Shown one piece after another: positions 32,217 through 44,931 of a stretch of 64,000 nucleotides of DNA. The DNA lies in assembly GCF_023343835.1 (NCBI RefSeq), contig NC_064447.1, positions 1,798,001-1,862,000 of the forward strand. The letters are read 5' to 3'. The stretch comes from Lagopus muta (lineage: Eukaryota; Chordata; Aves; Galliformes; Phasianidae). A model generated the notes under the pieces. The model saw only the letters and a list, made by a program, of their open reading frames with translations. It did not search any database and had not been told where the DNA came from. A program made the translations under genes and the position numbers. Every line of letters starts with the position of its first letter. The first letter of the stretch is position 1.

Positions 32217-33106
32217 GTAAGAAACCCATAAAAGCCGTGCAGCTCCATTGAGCAGGAGCTTCTGGTCTCAGTGCTGAGCCAAGGACCTGCTGTGACCCAG
32301 CGTCTCTCCGCCACGCAGAATCGACCAGGGAGGAATTCAGCCTCATTCAGATGGGTCCTCCGGGGAGTGATGGGATCGAGCCTTGGCACTGCCAAGGAAC
32401 TCGGGGGGATGCATGAGCAGGGAGGCTTTAGTCAGCCGTGACAGAGGAAGATGGCTATCGGGTGGGCCAGCTGCAAAGGGTGGGTAATGGCCAGCCATCA
32501 GATGCCTTTAGGGTGACCAAATAGCCGTGTAATGGGCCCCGTGCTGGAGTGGGCTGAGGGCCCCAAGGGCACAGATTGCAGCCTGGATAAAGCACCCTGG
32601 TAGTTCAACTCCCATCCATTATTTAAATGCAAAGGTAAATGCTTCCACCTTTGGAGCTGGAACAGTGCCACAGGCTGCTGCCTCCTGGAGGCACTCATGG
32701 CCATTGCAGGAGCGCCAGGCAGCTACAGCAGGCAAGGAGGGGGTCTGTCCCCTTTGCGGGGTGCCACAGGCACCACTGGGGCAGGGAGGCTGGGTGACAC
32801 TGAGGTCGTGGGACTCAATCCCACACCTTCCCTTCTGCTGCTTCCCACACTGGCACTCTGGAGCAAGAGATGCTAGCACCGTCTTGCCAGCTCTGAAGAC
32901 AGGGACAGCCAAACTCACCGTCCCCATAGCAGCTGGCTTCAGTCATAGCGAGGGGACAAACCCTCAAAACCCAGAGATGCACGGGCACTGGGATGGAGAG
33001 CCCAAGTGCATGCCCTTGGCATCAACACAGCAGACAGCAGCAGCCCTCGGAGGTTTTTCTTTTTAATGGTTTGGTTTTCGTTTTGTACATTCGTAAAACT
33101 GTGAAC

Positions 33107-33112
33107 AATAAA
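33107..33112 (+). terminator. Candidate plus-strand poly(A) signal AATAAA
   Basis: An AT-rich patch in GC-rich surroundings contains TGTA (near 33085), then AATAAA, then a GT-rich stretch (TAGTGTGTGGTTGG). This is the usual layout of a mammalian or avian 3' end. On the minus strand the same patch offers ATTAAA at 33062-33067, which could instead end a long PRR35 3' UTR. Confidence 0.35.
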
Positions 33113-35569
33113 TAGTGTGTGGTTGGCCTCTACCTCCTGCCTGCCCCCTGGCTTTCTACGGAGGCAGGAGAGGCCGTGAGTGATGCAGCGAGGGCTGCGG
33201 GCACCGGCTGCCGCCCCAGGCACCGGTGAGCAGGGAGGGGTCCCAGATGGGGGAGGTGGGATGGAGCCAGGGACTGGTGTGGGGAGGCAACCCGTGCTCG
33301 AGCAATACATCAGCTGAAAGGGAGAAAGGCAGCACTGTGTGATGGTCTGGGAGCTCGGCTCCTTCACTGGTGTCTCAGACCTCCAGGATGCCCAGGATCT
33401 GCTAGGAAATGCAACGTGCTGCTTGGGGCAGGGAAGAGATGGGACTCTGGAGTGAGCAGGGGGACCCAGAAGTGCTGTTGTTCCTCAGAGGAGGTAAGGG
33501 ATGAGTAAGCAGGGATGGATAGCACAGAAAAACAAGACTCCAGCCTCTGTGTGCTCTGCTGGGGCAGAGCGAGGGTCCTGGCATGGAAGAAGATATGGGG
33601 GAAAGAGCCCTGAGATGGGGAAAATGGGGTGATGCTGTTGTAGGGGAGATGTGTGGGACTGAGGGAGACAGGAAAGGGTGGATTGACAGGAGTGGCACAG
33701 AGCGGAGAGAAGAGGCTGGAGAGAGGTGGATAGGCTGCTGGGAGTGGGTAGTGTGAGCAAGGTGCTCAGTATGGAGGGGGCTGCTGCGCTCATAATGTTA
33801 CAGCATCTGAAGATCACAGCACTGTTCAAACCTGGAAAGAAAGGCCCAGCTCTACCTCTCCTGGGCTCCAGAATCGAGGATCCTGAGCCCAAGCTCTGGG
33901 GTTTCTTGTGGCTGGGTCTCACGGCCACCACTGGTCTGATGGAGCCAGAGCCATGCTGGGAAGCAGCAGGACATGCCTCATCAGGAAGATCTGGAACTGG
34001 AGCTGTGGAGCTGAGCTCAGCAGTGCTTTCCTTCTCTGCTCCCCTCACTTCTCCAGAGAGACCTTCGGTGACCTGTGTGCTCTGAGCAAAGTCCTTGAGT
34101 GAGAAGTAACCCCCTTTGACGTGGTGGAAACCTTGTCCAAAGGGCCGTCAGGTGAGAAGAGTCAGCTTCTTCTGTTGTCTAGGTCCATCAAAGTACCTGG
34201 GAGGCTGCACATGGGGCCTTGCCTTCTTGACACTCATGGTAGCACTGTCCACCTTGTGCCCAGAGAAGTGCCAGTGCCTAGAGCTCCCATGCTGTGCTGC
34301 ACAGGCCCCTTATTGGCAGCTTTGCTGTCCTGTTTGTCCTGCCATCCCCACTCCTCAGCTGGGCTCTCTCTTTGCAATCCCAGCCACAAGTTAGAAGGAC
34401 CTTGTGCTAAATGTGACCCCACCATTTCTTGAACAGAGTGTGTGGATGAAAAAGGGCTGAGGAGAGCACATTGTATCCACCACGGTGGAAGGAAAACCAT
34501 GAAAAGCCTGACCCAGGCACGGGGACTTCTCGACCCCAAGCAGACCCTGCCCAACATGGTGGAAGGGGACAGACTGATGGTTGCTTGGTGTCATTCCAGC
34601 TTGGGGCAGGCCAAGGAGCTGCATATCCCAAAATTCTTTTACAGTTGTCTTCAGCATCTTTGTGTCCTGAGCAGCGGAGCTCGCAGCACCACCATCTCAC
34701 CCCTTTTACAGTCCCACCTACCATCATTTGGGAGTTTAGGACTAGCGGGCAGGAGCTCTTAGGGGTGGTACCCTGCAGGAACACGGGCTTTTGTGAGGAG
34801 CATGCATCATGTCTGCATGAGGAGAGGCCAAGGGGACAGAGGAAGGGAAAGTCATTTCTGTGTAAAGGCAAGAAAAAGAGCCAGACGCTGGAAGAACGAT
34901 GGGCAGGAACGTATCCCCACAGCCCAGCAGTACCCATGCATGGCAAGTCCTCTGGACAGAGAGCTCAGCACCCAAGTGTGGAGCCACGCTTTGAGGCAAG
35001 GTGGCTATTGCATCTTGTTGTTGTGGCTGGGAAGATGTTCTTGTCTTTACAGTGTGGGAGGTACTTGGCCTCTGGGTCAGTTCATCTGGGCAAACACTTC
35101 CCTTCTGTGACCCTGAAGCCATCGTGGGATGAAGCTGTCACAGTTCTGCTCTGTACAAAGGTGACAGCCACAGCCTCTTTGAGCACAACCACTTCTGGAC
35201 CCAGGTTTGTTCTTACAGACACCCCATTTGTGGTCTCCCTCCCCTGCCATGGGAGCTGGGTTGCAGAAGTCCCTGAGAGTCTCTGATGAGAAGGTTGGAT
35301 GAGCCTTTAACAGAAAGCTTGTTGCTTTTAGCAGCTCGCATTTCTTGCCTGCTAGTGATTTCCCTTCCAAAGGGAGCTCCAGGACCAGGGAGCTGAGGCT
35401 GTTGAGCATGCAGAGCCCAAAGGGACAGTGGGGAGGGGGTCACGGGCTGGTTTCTTACACTTTATGGAGTCAGGCAGTGGTGAAGCTTTCATCTGTGGGG
35501 AGGTGGGACACTAGGAAGGTCAAGCATGAGGTGGCCAGTGAGATCCAGGAGCTTTCAAGCTAGGTGGAT

Positions 35570-36503
35570 TTAGGGGTCGGCATGCAAAGGGCTGTGGACA
35601 CACACCGCGTCTGTCTCAGCGGGAAGGCTGCAGGACAGGGAGCGCTGCACGGCCCGGCAGCCCAGCGGCCCGTCCTCGGCGGTGACGGGGAGCGGAGGGC
35701 CCTGGGTGGTGCCGGATCTGCCATCAGAGCACAGCAGGACGCTGGAGTCCGCCTCGCACTTGGTGGTGCGGCTGTAGTAGGGCTCCATGACGTGCCGCAG
35801 CTCCAGCGGCACGGCGAGGGGCAGCACCTCCGCCTTGATCACGGCACCCAGGTGGGGCTCGGAGGAGGATGCCCGCAGGCTCTCGGAGTGGCTCATCTTG
35901 ATCAGCAGGTCGATGGTTTTGTTCTCGGCCTCCAGGAGGCAGCTTGGCAGCCCCTCCTCGTCCCCAGCCTCGGCTGGGGCTGAACATTTGTTGAGGGCCC
36001 CTTGGTCTTTGCCGTGGAGCTTCTCCATTCCCAGGCCTACGCCGCACGTTTCCTTCTTGGTCTGCGGACACTTCTCCAGGCCCTCAGAGGATCTCTTCAC
36101 CGAGAGGTCCAGGGGCCCCTCGTGGGGTTTGGCGGCTCTCTCCAGAGCCTGGTGGATGTGGTAGAGCTCCCTTCGGATTTTGACTAGCTGGTCCCTCAGC
36201 TCTTTTTGCCCAGGAGTGTCCTCCTTTGCCAGATCAGAGAGTTTCTTCTCCACCTCCTGGTACTCCTCTAAGGTTTTGGACAGGTCCCCAATAAGCACGG
36301 TTGTAGCCTCAGAGTCTGTCATGGTGGCAGAAGGTTCTTGTGGTCTGCTCTGCTTGCAGAGGCCGTGCTCAGGAGCAGCAACTGCGCAGGGCAGGCCTTC
36401 AGGGTCTTTGCCCCTCTCAGCTTCCTCAGGCCAGCCTGCCAGGACATCCATGTGCCAGTGATCCAGAGCCCTGGGGATGTGGCCGGCGTTGGCCCTCGAA
36501 CCA
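35570..36503 (-). CDS. PRR35: PRR35 coding exon 2 (helical domain and PLDLS motif)
   Basis: 934 bases encoding the last ~310 residues plus the stop codon. Acceptor ttttctgcag precedes 36503. The segment VLIGDLSKTLEEYQEVEKKL followed by LRDQLVKIRRELYHIHQALE is strongly helical. It is followed directly by GPLDLSVKR, a CtBP-type binding motif. The tail is rich in serine and charged residues and ends HSPLHADP. Confidence 0.9.
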
Positions 36504-39093
36504 CTGCAGAAAAGAAATGGATACAATGATTAGGGAGAGCACTGGCAAAATCTTTGGATATGTCCAGGACCAGCAGGTTCAGCATGAGCTCCTCCGTGCG
36601 TGCTGCCAGCACGAGGACCTTCCAGGAAAGGCTTTGGTCTGAGCTTGCAGAGATCTGGCTGGATCTGCTCCTGCCTTTGTTCTCCCAGGGGAGAGATGGA
36701 GCCTAAAACAGGCTGTTTTGTGCCTCTCCCCAACACAAGTCTACTCTGGGAAGATTGTGCTGGCGAGCGATGCCAGCTCAGATGGCCAAACTTGTTTTCT
36801 CTTTCTCTTTGGAGCACTGAGGGACAGATGGACACACACACTAATGCGTGTCCAGGTGCAGAGGATCTCTGCAGCCATCCTGAGAATGGCGAAGAGGCAA
36901 GTGGAGGTAGAAAAGCATAGAGTGCTTCTCCAGAGAATGCTCCTCTGGGTGCCAAAAGCTGTGGTTTTTGCAGTGACATTTTTCTTGGAGCCACAGCTGG
37001 ACTTGCACAATCAGGGGAGGAACTGAAATTTTCTTACAAGGAGCTGTGCACATTTCTAGCCCCAGGTAAAAGGAAATGTTTGGAAGCGTGACCCTCCCTC
37101 TGGGCTTTGGAACCAGAAGGCAAATCAGAGGAATGCAAATGTGAATGTTTAAGCGATTGTTCCAGCAACTGTGAGATACTTGGGGACCCAAAAGAAGATT
37201 CCTTGGTGCCTGGGGAGGCAGGTCCACGCTGCACAGACCCCACTAGTTCTCTGCGAGTTGGGGGAAATCCAGGAACAGCAATGACACAGCCCAGCTGCTT
37301 GGATGCACCTGCAGGGCCAAAAGCCCTGCTCTGGATGGGTGCTAACTGCACTGCTGGCTTGGAGTGAGCTGAGCTCCTGCAGCACCTAGTGGGAAGGGGT
37401 CATCAGGGACACAGCGGGGTATGAAGATGGTGTTTAAGGGCCAGATGTGGAGAAGGAGACCGAGGACGCCTTACCTGCTCTGATAGCTGACTTTTCCAGG
37501 CACCAGCATTTCAGATCCTATCAAATCCAGATCATTGGAAGAGAGCTTCCTCTTCAGGTTATTGCCTGTGGGACTGCCGTTCTCCAGGCAGGTCACTGCT
37601 GTCAGCTCTGCCTTCTGGATGCTGCTGGGGGCAAAAGTGCCATCCTTCATCCCCACCAGGTTTTGGAAGATGTCAGTGGTTGGCTTTTTGCGCAAGTTGT
37701 TGAGGCCCAGCTCTGGGTTGCTCTCCTTCTCTTGGGACAGCCACTTGTCTTCTTCCTGCCCCAGCATGTGTCCATGGCTGAGCTCAAGGGCTGGCTCCTC
37801 TCTACCACTTTTGGGCCAAGGAAAACTCGGTTTCAGCACTGGTACCTTCAGTAGCCCTGGTTTGGAAGGCTCACTGGGGGTCTTGGCTTGGGGAGGTGTG
37901 GGCATGACCGAGCCCACCAGCTGCTGGGCCTCCGGCTTGCTGGATGACATCTTGCCTTCGGTGGAGCTGAAGGTGTGCTCAAAGAGCAAAGGGTAGTAAA
38001 AGCGAGGCAGAAAGGCAGAGCGCTCGGGGCTCTGCAGGGGTTGGAAGTGGGAAGCATGTGGGTGCATCAGCTGGGCTGTGGAGGCCAGGAATGGCAGCTG
38101 AGCCAAGTGCGGGTGTGTCGTCGCACTGTTGGCCATGGTGGGGCTCAGGTAGGAGAACAGGCTGGGGTTCAGGGGATAGTTGATGCCCAGCAGTGAGAGG
38201 TTGAGGCCCTGAGGTTCGTGGTAGTCACTGTAGGCTGGAGGTGGATAGCATGGGATGATGTTGCTGTCGGTACAAGGCGGGGAGACCTCAGGTGTGCTCC
38301 TCCTTTGCCCATTTGCCACCAGTTTCCACTGCTCCATGAGGATTCCACCACTGGCCAGGCATTTCTTTGGCACTCTGCAATGCTTTGGCTTAGCTTCTAG
38401 GTCCGGGGAGGCCATTTCTCTGCTTTTCATGACATGGTTCTTGAGAGAGAAGACATCCGTGATGATGAAGTCGGGCTCCACCTCCTTGCAAGGCTTATCT
38501 CTCTTGTTCTTGAAGCCAAAGACCAAAGTGTTCACTTCTGGTTCAGCTGGATCACCTTGGCAACCTGCCTCTTCATTTTTCTCCTTCTTTTCCCCCGCAT
38601 CCATCTGCCTCAAGAGGCCAGCCACGTCCTCCTCCTCCTCTTGGAACGGGCTGCCTTCCTCCCCAGCCCCTTCGGCAGGCAGGATCTCCACTCCTGATGC
38701 CGTCTTCTCCTCGTGGCCAACCCTGCCAGGGGTCTGCTTGATCCTGCCCGACCCTCCCGACGTGGCCGAGGAGTCGCAGGTCTCCGGCTCGTCCTGCCGC
38801 CCGCGCAGCCGCGTGGCCTCGGTGGCGTGCAGGAGCCGCAGCTCCGGGTGAAGCAGGTTGCCCTTCTTGTAGGGCCAGTCAGACTCGATGAGGAGGGAGA
38901 GGGAGTTCTTGCACAGGCTGTACTTCATGTGGTTGTAGAGGTGTGATTTCTCCATGCACGTGAAGGGGCACTGGAAACACTTGTAGTTGTAGGGCTTGCC
39001 CCATGGCCTCGGGATGTAGTGGGGCTTTTTGGGCTTCCTCTCCTTGTGTTTGTAGACGGAGGTCAGCTTGCAGCCCACGTCGTCCTTGGACAT
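35570..39093 (-). CDS. PRR35: PRR35, ZNF750-like zinc-finger / proline-rich protein (two coding exons)
   Basis: Exons 37475-39093 and 35570-36503 join AG|gtaagg to ttctgcag|T without a frameshift, giving about 850 residues. The start ATG is at 39093, with a non-coding acceptor (cccatcag) at about 39119 upstream. Residues 19-61 (RKPKKPHYIPRPWGKPYNYK, then the finger) form the hallmark of the ZNF750/PRR35 family. The finger uses C39, C42, H55 and C61 (CX2CX12HX5C). There follow an acidic stretch (~140-160), a conserved PDFIITDVFSLKNH (207-220), a proline/tyrosine-rich middle with GLNLS (296-300), then a helical segment (608-666) and PLDLS (670-674). ZNF750 is a nuclear regulator of epidermal differentiation; the role of PRR35 is not established. 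Human PRR35 is shorter (about 570 residues as I recall). The order next to NHLRC4 and PIGQ supports PRR35 over ZNF750. Confidence 0.93.
37475..39093 (-). CDS. PRR35: PRR35 coding exon 1 (zinc finger and proline-rich region)
   Basis: 1619 bases encoding residues 1-539 plus two bases. It starts MSKDDVGCKLTSVYK and ends GKVSYQS before a consensus donor. It carries the zinc finger, the acidic stretch and the P/S/Y-rich region with PCYPPPAYSDYHEP near residues 281-294. This matches the two-exon coding layout expected of the family. Confidence 0.94.
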
Positions 39094-39118
39094 GGCAGTG
39101 GGTGTCTGGTGATGGCTC

Positions 39119-42100
39119 CTGATGGGAGCAGAGGGGCTGAGTGCCTAAATCTCACTCCACCTCCCCAGGAGCTTCTGTGTGCCCTGGAAGGAGAGAACAT
39201 GGGAGCTGGTGAGCTGTCAGCCCTGCCAAGTCCTGCCTGTATGTGAATACAGTCAAAGAAGGCGTTCGGACAGACAGATTTGGTTGGGAGAGGCTACAGA
39301 CAGACTGAGTGTACCACATTCATTATGGGCAGCAGCATCTGCAGACTGCCACAGGCACCTGGGACCATTGAAGGAAAGGAACAGTGTGGTCTGAGCCTAC
39401 TGGGGAAGTGAAGGCCACAGCTGGGCAGCCAAGACTAGAGCTGCCAGGGAGCTTCAGGCAGCCATGGGCATTTCTTCCCACTGGACCGGTGTGCACCCAG
39501 CCCAGCCCAGCCATAGCCTGGCTGCAGCACTTGAGGGCTGTTTCAAGGTGGTTGCAGTCTCAAGCATTATTAGCATTCACAGGCACCCTCTGCTCATGCC
39601 TTGTTCCTACAGTGGCCCCGCAGACAGTGCCAGCAGCCCCACACTCAGCTGCTGGCTGCTGGGCTGGAGGATGCTCTGTGTGCTGGGGGACTTCCCCGTG
39701 CTCTGCTTCCTGCGCTTTCACCACTGGGACCATAAAGCATCACATTCCCACGTTGCATCCTGCCCTCTTCCCCAGCACCATTCCCATCTCCAGCCCCTGA
39801 GCCTCACACAGATTCATGAGCCCTGGTCATGGCAGCATCCCAGTGCCACATTGGAGGATGAGGAACATGGAGAGGCCGAGCGGGAGCCGCGCAGCACGCT
39901 GTGTGTTTGCAGGTCAGTTGAACAAACATTTGGTGTTTATACACCAGAGGCAGATTAAATCTGTGCTGAGAGACTGGAACTGGTTGTTCCATTCTTGCAC
40001 GCCCGACCCTCCTCCAGCAGTGCTGCAGAGGTGCGTGGATGCCATGGAGCCGTCCCACATGAGGACAGGGAGCGACTCCACAACACAGCCAATTCCACCT
40101 CCCCGCGCTGCAGAAATGAATGGCAAGGCAGGGAGCAGGGGAACAGACAGCAATGCAATGGGAGAGTGCCCCACGTGAGAGCCAGGGGCCAGGGGAGGAA
40201 GTCTCGGCACAGCAGAGGCATCCCCAGAGCTGGATTGGGCTCTGCAGAGCTGGGAGCCAGGCGTTGCGGCTCCTGGTTGCTGAGCAGTTCCCGCACCAGC
40301 AGATCTTCGTGGTCTGTTGAGTCTCGCTCTGCCACAACGCATTATTTCCAGTGGGCTGTCAGCTGCGGACGTGCGGGGCCGTGCCTGGGGGCAGCGCTCG
40401 GCGGGGACCGCGCACCTGTGCCTGGGAATTGCAGCATCCCTGCTCTCCTCCTCAGGACATGGGGAGGGGGGCATGGTCAGATGGAGGCAGTGGAGGGGCA
40501 AGGGGAGAAGAAAGAGATGGAGAGACAAAGGCAACGAAGGAGGGAGAGATGCTCAGAAAGGGGATCTGCAGTCCCCAGCACTCCAGCGCTTTAAAAATCC
40601 CAAACCCAGCCTGAGCTCCAGGGATAGAAGCAGTACGTAGAACTCTAGGGGCAGCTTGACTGGATCACATCAACAGCCTGTCCAGCTCATGTCTCTAACA
40701 ACAGCCAAAAGGAGGTGCCCAATATGTAGGGCAAGCATCTACGGTACTGCTCCAGTTTCCCAAACCCTCATTTCATCTCTATATTGGACATGGTGCCTCC
40801 AAGAGCAGCACGCACCAGTGACCCTCCCATCTCTGGAAACCGTGGAAATATCCAGCCCCCAAATCATCCTGCAGTGGGGATTTCCCCACCACGCTGCTCA
40901 GAGTGCTGCCTCCTGAGCTTCCCACAAATTTCCTTTGACGCCTCCAATTCTGTGGCTCGCCATGGCAGTCCTGCTTCACCACCTCCTTTCCAGGCAGAAG
41001 GTGGGCAAGCGTAAACTGCTGCAGACCTCTCTCCCTATATGTAGGTATAGCCATGTGCTCAGGGGAGGGAGAAACATAAAGGCTGCCGGAATTGAGTGGC
41101 CTGGTTCAAAGACCAAAGCACGGGTCCACTGGAGAAGCCCTGGCACTGTGAACGTGTCCTGATACCTGCTTGTGAGACCCCCATGAGCTTTTCTGGTTGG
41201 AACAAAGACCCCATGTCCCAGACTGATGTCCTCCCTTTGCCCCTCGGGTCCTGCCATGCTGCATGTGGGCTGCCAGGGAGCCACAACACATGGACATCAG
41301 TAGCCATCAACCTTTCCCAGCTGGGCGTGAGACATGGCGTGGAAGTAGGGGCATGGGAGAGATGCTGAGCTTCCTATGGTCTCGAGGGCTGGTCCTGTCC
41401 TGCAGGGGGGACTTCAGGGACGTGTTGCCCCCACAGCTACATTCACCTGGCTGCTTCCTCCTGCATATTCAAACCACTTGAGCTCCAGAGGCTGAGCATC
41501 ACAACAATCTCAGTGTTCCCTACTGCCATTTGCCAGCAGAGGTTTCTGTAGCAGGGAGCTGGCTGCCCAAATGACCACGGATGGTCACCAGGATGGCACA
41601 GAAGGGAGCATGGGGGGCATGGCTTTCCTATGGGGTGTGACACGCTGACAGCCCCAAAGACCACCCCTTTCCTGCGATTACCCAAAGCCTTCTGTTATAG
41701 TGTTTGCCATTTTCACCAGTGCCGAGGCTGGAGCAGGGGTGGATGGCAGCGGCGAGCCACTGATCAATGCAAAGCACTTTCCCTACATGCTTTTGCTGCA
41801 GGGGCTACTTAGCGGATATTGGGACCCTTTTTATTTTCATAGCCTGGGGTTGCACGGTCTGAGCTTTTAAGCATTTATCAGAGCCTGGGATGAGGGCAAT
41901 TGGCCGTGGCAAAGCAGCAGGCGCTCAAAAGAGGGGGGAAAGCCTGGTTGATGGAGGCCTGGGAGCTCCCAGCCTCCCCACACCTCACTGAAATGCCCAC
42001 ACTTGCAGTTAAAATGACAGTGAGAAGTCATCCTTTGGTGTCCCCACATCGGGAGATTTGAAACTATTCCTACCTTGAGATGTGCCTTACGCCGGCTTGG

Positions 42101-43879
42101 GCTCCATTGAAAGTCCTCATCTCTAAATAGATTTTCCACCTTTATGTGCCTGAAAGTGCTCTATAGGCAAACTGTCCAAACCCAGCTCTCTAAAAATTCA
42201 CCACCATTTGGGTTCCCAAATGTTTGGGTTTCCAGCATTTTGGGAGATCAGACGGTTTGGTTCCCATGGCCCCATCTTAGTGAGCACCTCTGCTTCTGCC
42301 CACCCAACATCAGAGAGTCCTCCAGACTGCTCCCCACAACGTGCCACCCCCAGCACCTTCAGCACGCAAGTCTCGGACCCAAATTGTGGCTCCAAGTTTT
42401 CTCCTCCCTTTTTTGCCCTTGTTCAAGAAGCGTTCTGCACCTCCCACCTCTCCTCTGCCTCCATCCCCAAAAAGCAGCCGCCTCTCCCCGCTCTGTTAGC
42501 CTGAAGACTCCCCGAGGCAACCCCAGCATCCTATGAGAAGCACACGCGGTGGCAAGCGTTCAACCAAGCGACAATGGGTTGGAGTCGTCGTCTCCTGCCC
42601 TCTGCCCATGGCACACAACTCGAAGCCTCACGGAGAGATGAGATCAGGCCGTGAGAGCCTCCGGGCTACTCTCCACAGAGGCGAGTGCCCTCCACCGCAG
42701 TGGCTTTCCTCCCACAGCCCTTCCTGCCGCAGCCCTCTGGGGGAGGAGGCAGGTCCTGGTGAGGAGATGTAAGGCTGTCTCTGCACATTACATCAACCAC
42801 CTGCACAAGCTTGTGCTTGGCCCCCGCTGCAAGATTTTCCTGCTCCTTCGTCCACCTCCACCTCTACCTGCTAATGGAGCCCCGGGAGACCGCAGGCTCT
42901 CTGTGGGATTTAGTGGCTCCTTTGCAAACAGACCTCCAGATGTGTGAAGACATCCATCTCCAGCAGCTGGATAGAGAAGAAAGTGACTGTGTGCAAGCCA
43001 CGAAGCCAGCAGTGTGGCTGGCACCCAAAAGTGCACAGAGGAGATGGTGCCCACAGCTAGCATGGTGACTAAGGGGAAAGGATGAACATCTGGAGAGAGC
43101 TGGGAGGGCTTGAGATGTGCACGCATCTGGATAGGAAGGTACAGCACAGCTCTCCTACGTGGTGAAGTCTGCATCATGCCTGTGATGTGCAGGGCTCCCA
43201 CCTGCCAGCCTCTAGGGCTGGTGCTGGGAATGGAAGCTCCTTCCTCATGGTGTCCCAGCCCCATCTCCTCCCCTGTGATGCAGCACTCAGGCAGCAATGT
43301 GGAGTTCAGCTCCACGCCAGTTCCCACCATCCCATTGCCAGTCATTCCCCCTAGAGGAGCAGCTGCCAGCCCGCAAGGCCCTGGAGCCTGCTGAGGGATG
43401 GAGATTTGTCCCTCAGCACCAAGAAATGTTCTCCACCTTTTTGCTTCCCACGTATCCTTGGATATTTCACACTTCTTAAGTGCACCAGGGAGGGGAAGGA
43501 TAAGAACTGAATGAGATCTCCTCTCTGCTTTGCTCTCCCTGGTCTGACAGAGCTGAGCTCCTGCAGTGCCGTCCAAGGCTCCCCAAAGCTGTCTGGCGGT
43601 TCCCTTCTCCACAGAGCCTTTCTCACACCCCATGCTTCAGCTTGCTTTCTTTCTCCCACAAGCAGTGTGCTGTGTGTATGAGCTGCTCAGGTGTCTCCCT
43701 CCTTTCACAACCAGAAAATTCACTGTATTCCAGTTCAAATCCATGCAATTTGTTTTGAGGTACAAAGCCTTCGCTCCTCCTTGCCTAGCCTACCACCTCC
43801 CACCCATTCCAGCCTTTTTCTGCTCCTATACATGCCCATTGCTGTACCCTCACCTCCTTTCCTTCTGCTGCAGCAGAGG
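39119..43879. other. PRR35 upstream region; no recognised gene
   Basis: Contains the acceptor at about 39119 and presumably the start of a PRR35 5' intron. A modest CpG-rich patch at about 40250-40420 could be regulatory. No coding exon or repeat was recognised; ORFs here look random. Confidence 0.4.
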
Positions 43880-44028
43880 ATGGGCCCCTGGACAATTGGA
43901 TGGGGCCATAATCATCCTGATCCTGCCGGGGGAGACCAGCCCATGGCATGGGGTTGGAACATGATGGTCTTTTAAATTTTTTCCAACCCAAGTCTTCCTA
44001 TAATTCTGTGATGATTCTCTGATTCTGC
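43880..44028 (+). mobile_element. CR1 LINE 3' fragment
   Basis: Contains GGGGTTGGAACATGATGGTC and TTCCAACCCAAGTCTTCCTA, ending in the tail ATTCTGTGATGATTCTCTG. Plus orientation. Confidence 0.8.
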
Positions 44029-44881
44029 ATTTCTACTCAAGGCAACAGTGATAAGTTAAATAGATATCTGGGGAAGGGGATGCTTCAAGTCCTCAGCATG
44101 CAGCACAGACTGCAGCACCAGTGCTGAAACCTAGGCAGGGGCCAGTGCAGACTGGAGCCCACATCCCAAGAAATCCAGTCCAAGCAGCTCCAGCTTCTGA
44201 ACTATTTCAATTTAGTCAAAAAGGGAAAAGGAAAATGCTTTGCTGCTCCCAGCTCGCAGCCTCCATCTCCCAGCACCGCTCTCCCACCCCAGGCTCTCAG
44301 CACGATTTGGGCTGCAGCGTGGTGATGAGGTGGCCCTGCATGGCTAGCAGTGCTCGCCTGCAGAACAGCCCACCCAGGGCTGTATGGCCAAGCAGTGATC
44401 AGGAGGAGCAATGGCCCAAGGCAGAGCCACCAGGACCACACACGGGGATGTTGTTAGCAGGGGCTGGGGACATTGTTAACGGTGTAAGCCAAAAAGGCAG
44501 CTTGTTAACACCCTCATAAGACCATGAGAAACAGTCACAAAGCCATAGCTGTGCACATCCCAGTCTGGGCACAGCCACCCTGCACCGTGCAGCTCCAGAG
44601 GGACCACTGTGTGCATCTCTGCTCCAAACGGGGTCCCCACCAAAGTGCTGTGAGCCACCCCTGTAGTACCAGAAAGGCTCCAGGGCAAGGTGAGAGGACA
44701 CAGGGGCAGCACCCAAACCTCCCTCGGGTTGGCCATGGGGTTTGACACCGCTGTGACACATTTGGGACCTAGCCACCTCACGTCCTTATCCCCCTCTTCT
44801 AAGAGCCTTAGAATGCCCATGAGATGCTCTTCACTGCAAGACTCATTAATTTAATTGTCAAAATTACTGCAAACACACATC

Positions 44882-44931
44882 TAGTTGGACTAGATGACCA
44901 TAGCGCTCCATTCCAACCCTAATGGTCGGCA
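44882..44931 (+). mobile_element. Short CR1-like fragment
   Basis: TAGTTGGACTAGATGACCAT followed by CCATTCCAACCCTAAT matches the last part of a CR1 3' end, without a repeat tail. Confidence 0.6.

Larger units (their letters stand above)
27473..35569. other. Intergenic or upstream region between NHLRC4 and PRR35
   Basis: About 8 kb without a recognised gene. It would hold any upstream NHLRC4 exons and the PRR35 3' UTR. No clear CR1 copy was seen. A possible plus-strand poly(A) signal at 33107 and a possible short plus-strand exon at 32151-32216 are the only transcript-like signals. ORFs of up to 187 codons lack recognisable protein features. Confidence 0.5.

Noticed and set aside
40250..40420. 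Main PRR35 promoter
   Set aside because: The CpG enrichment is modest and no clear donor or TATA was seen; kept only as a remark.
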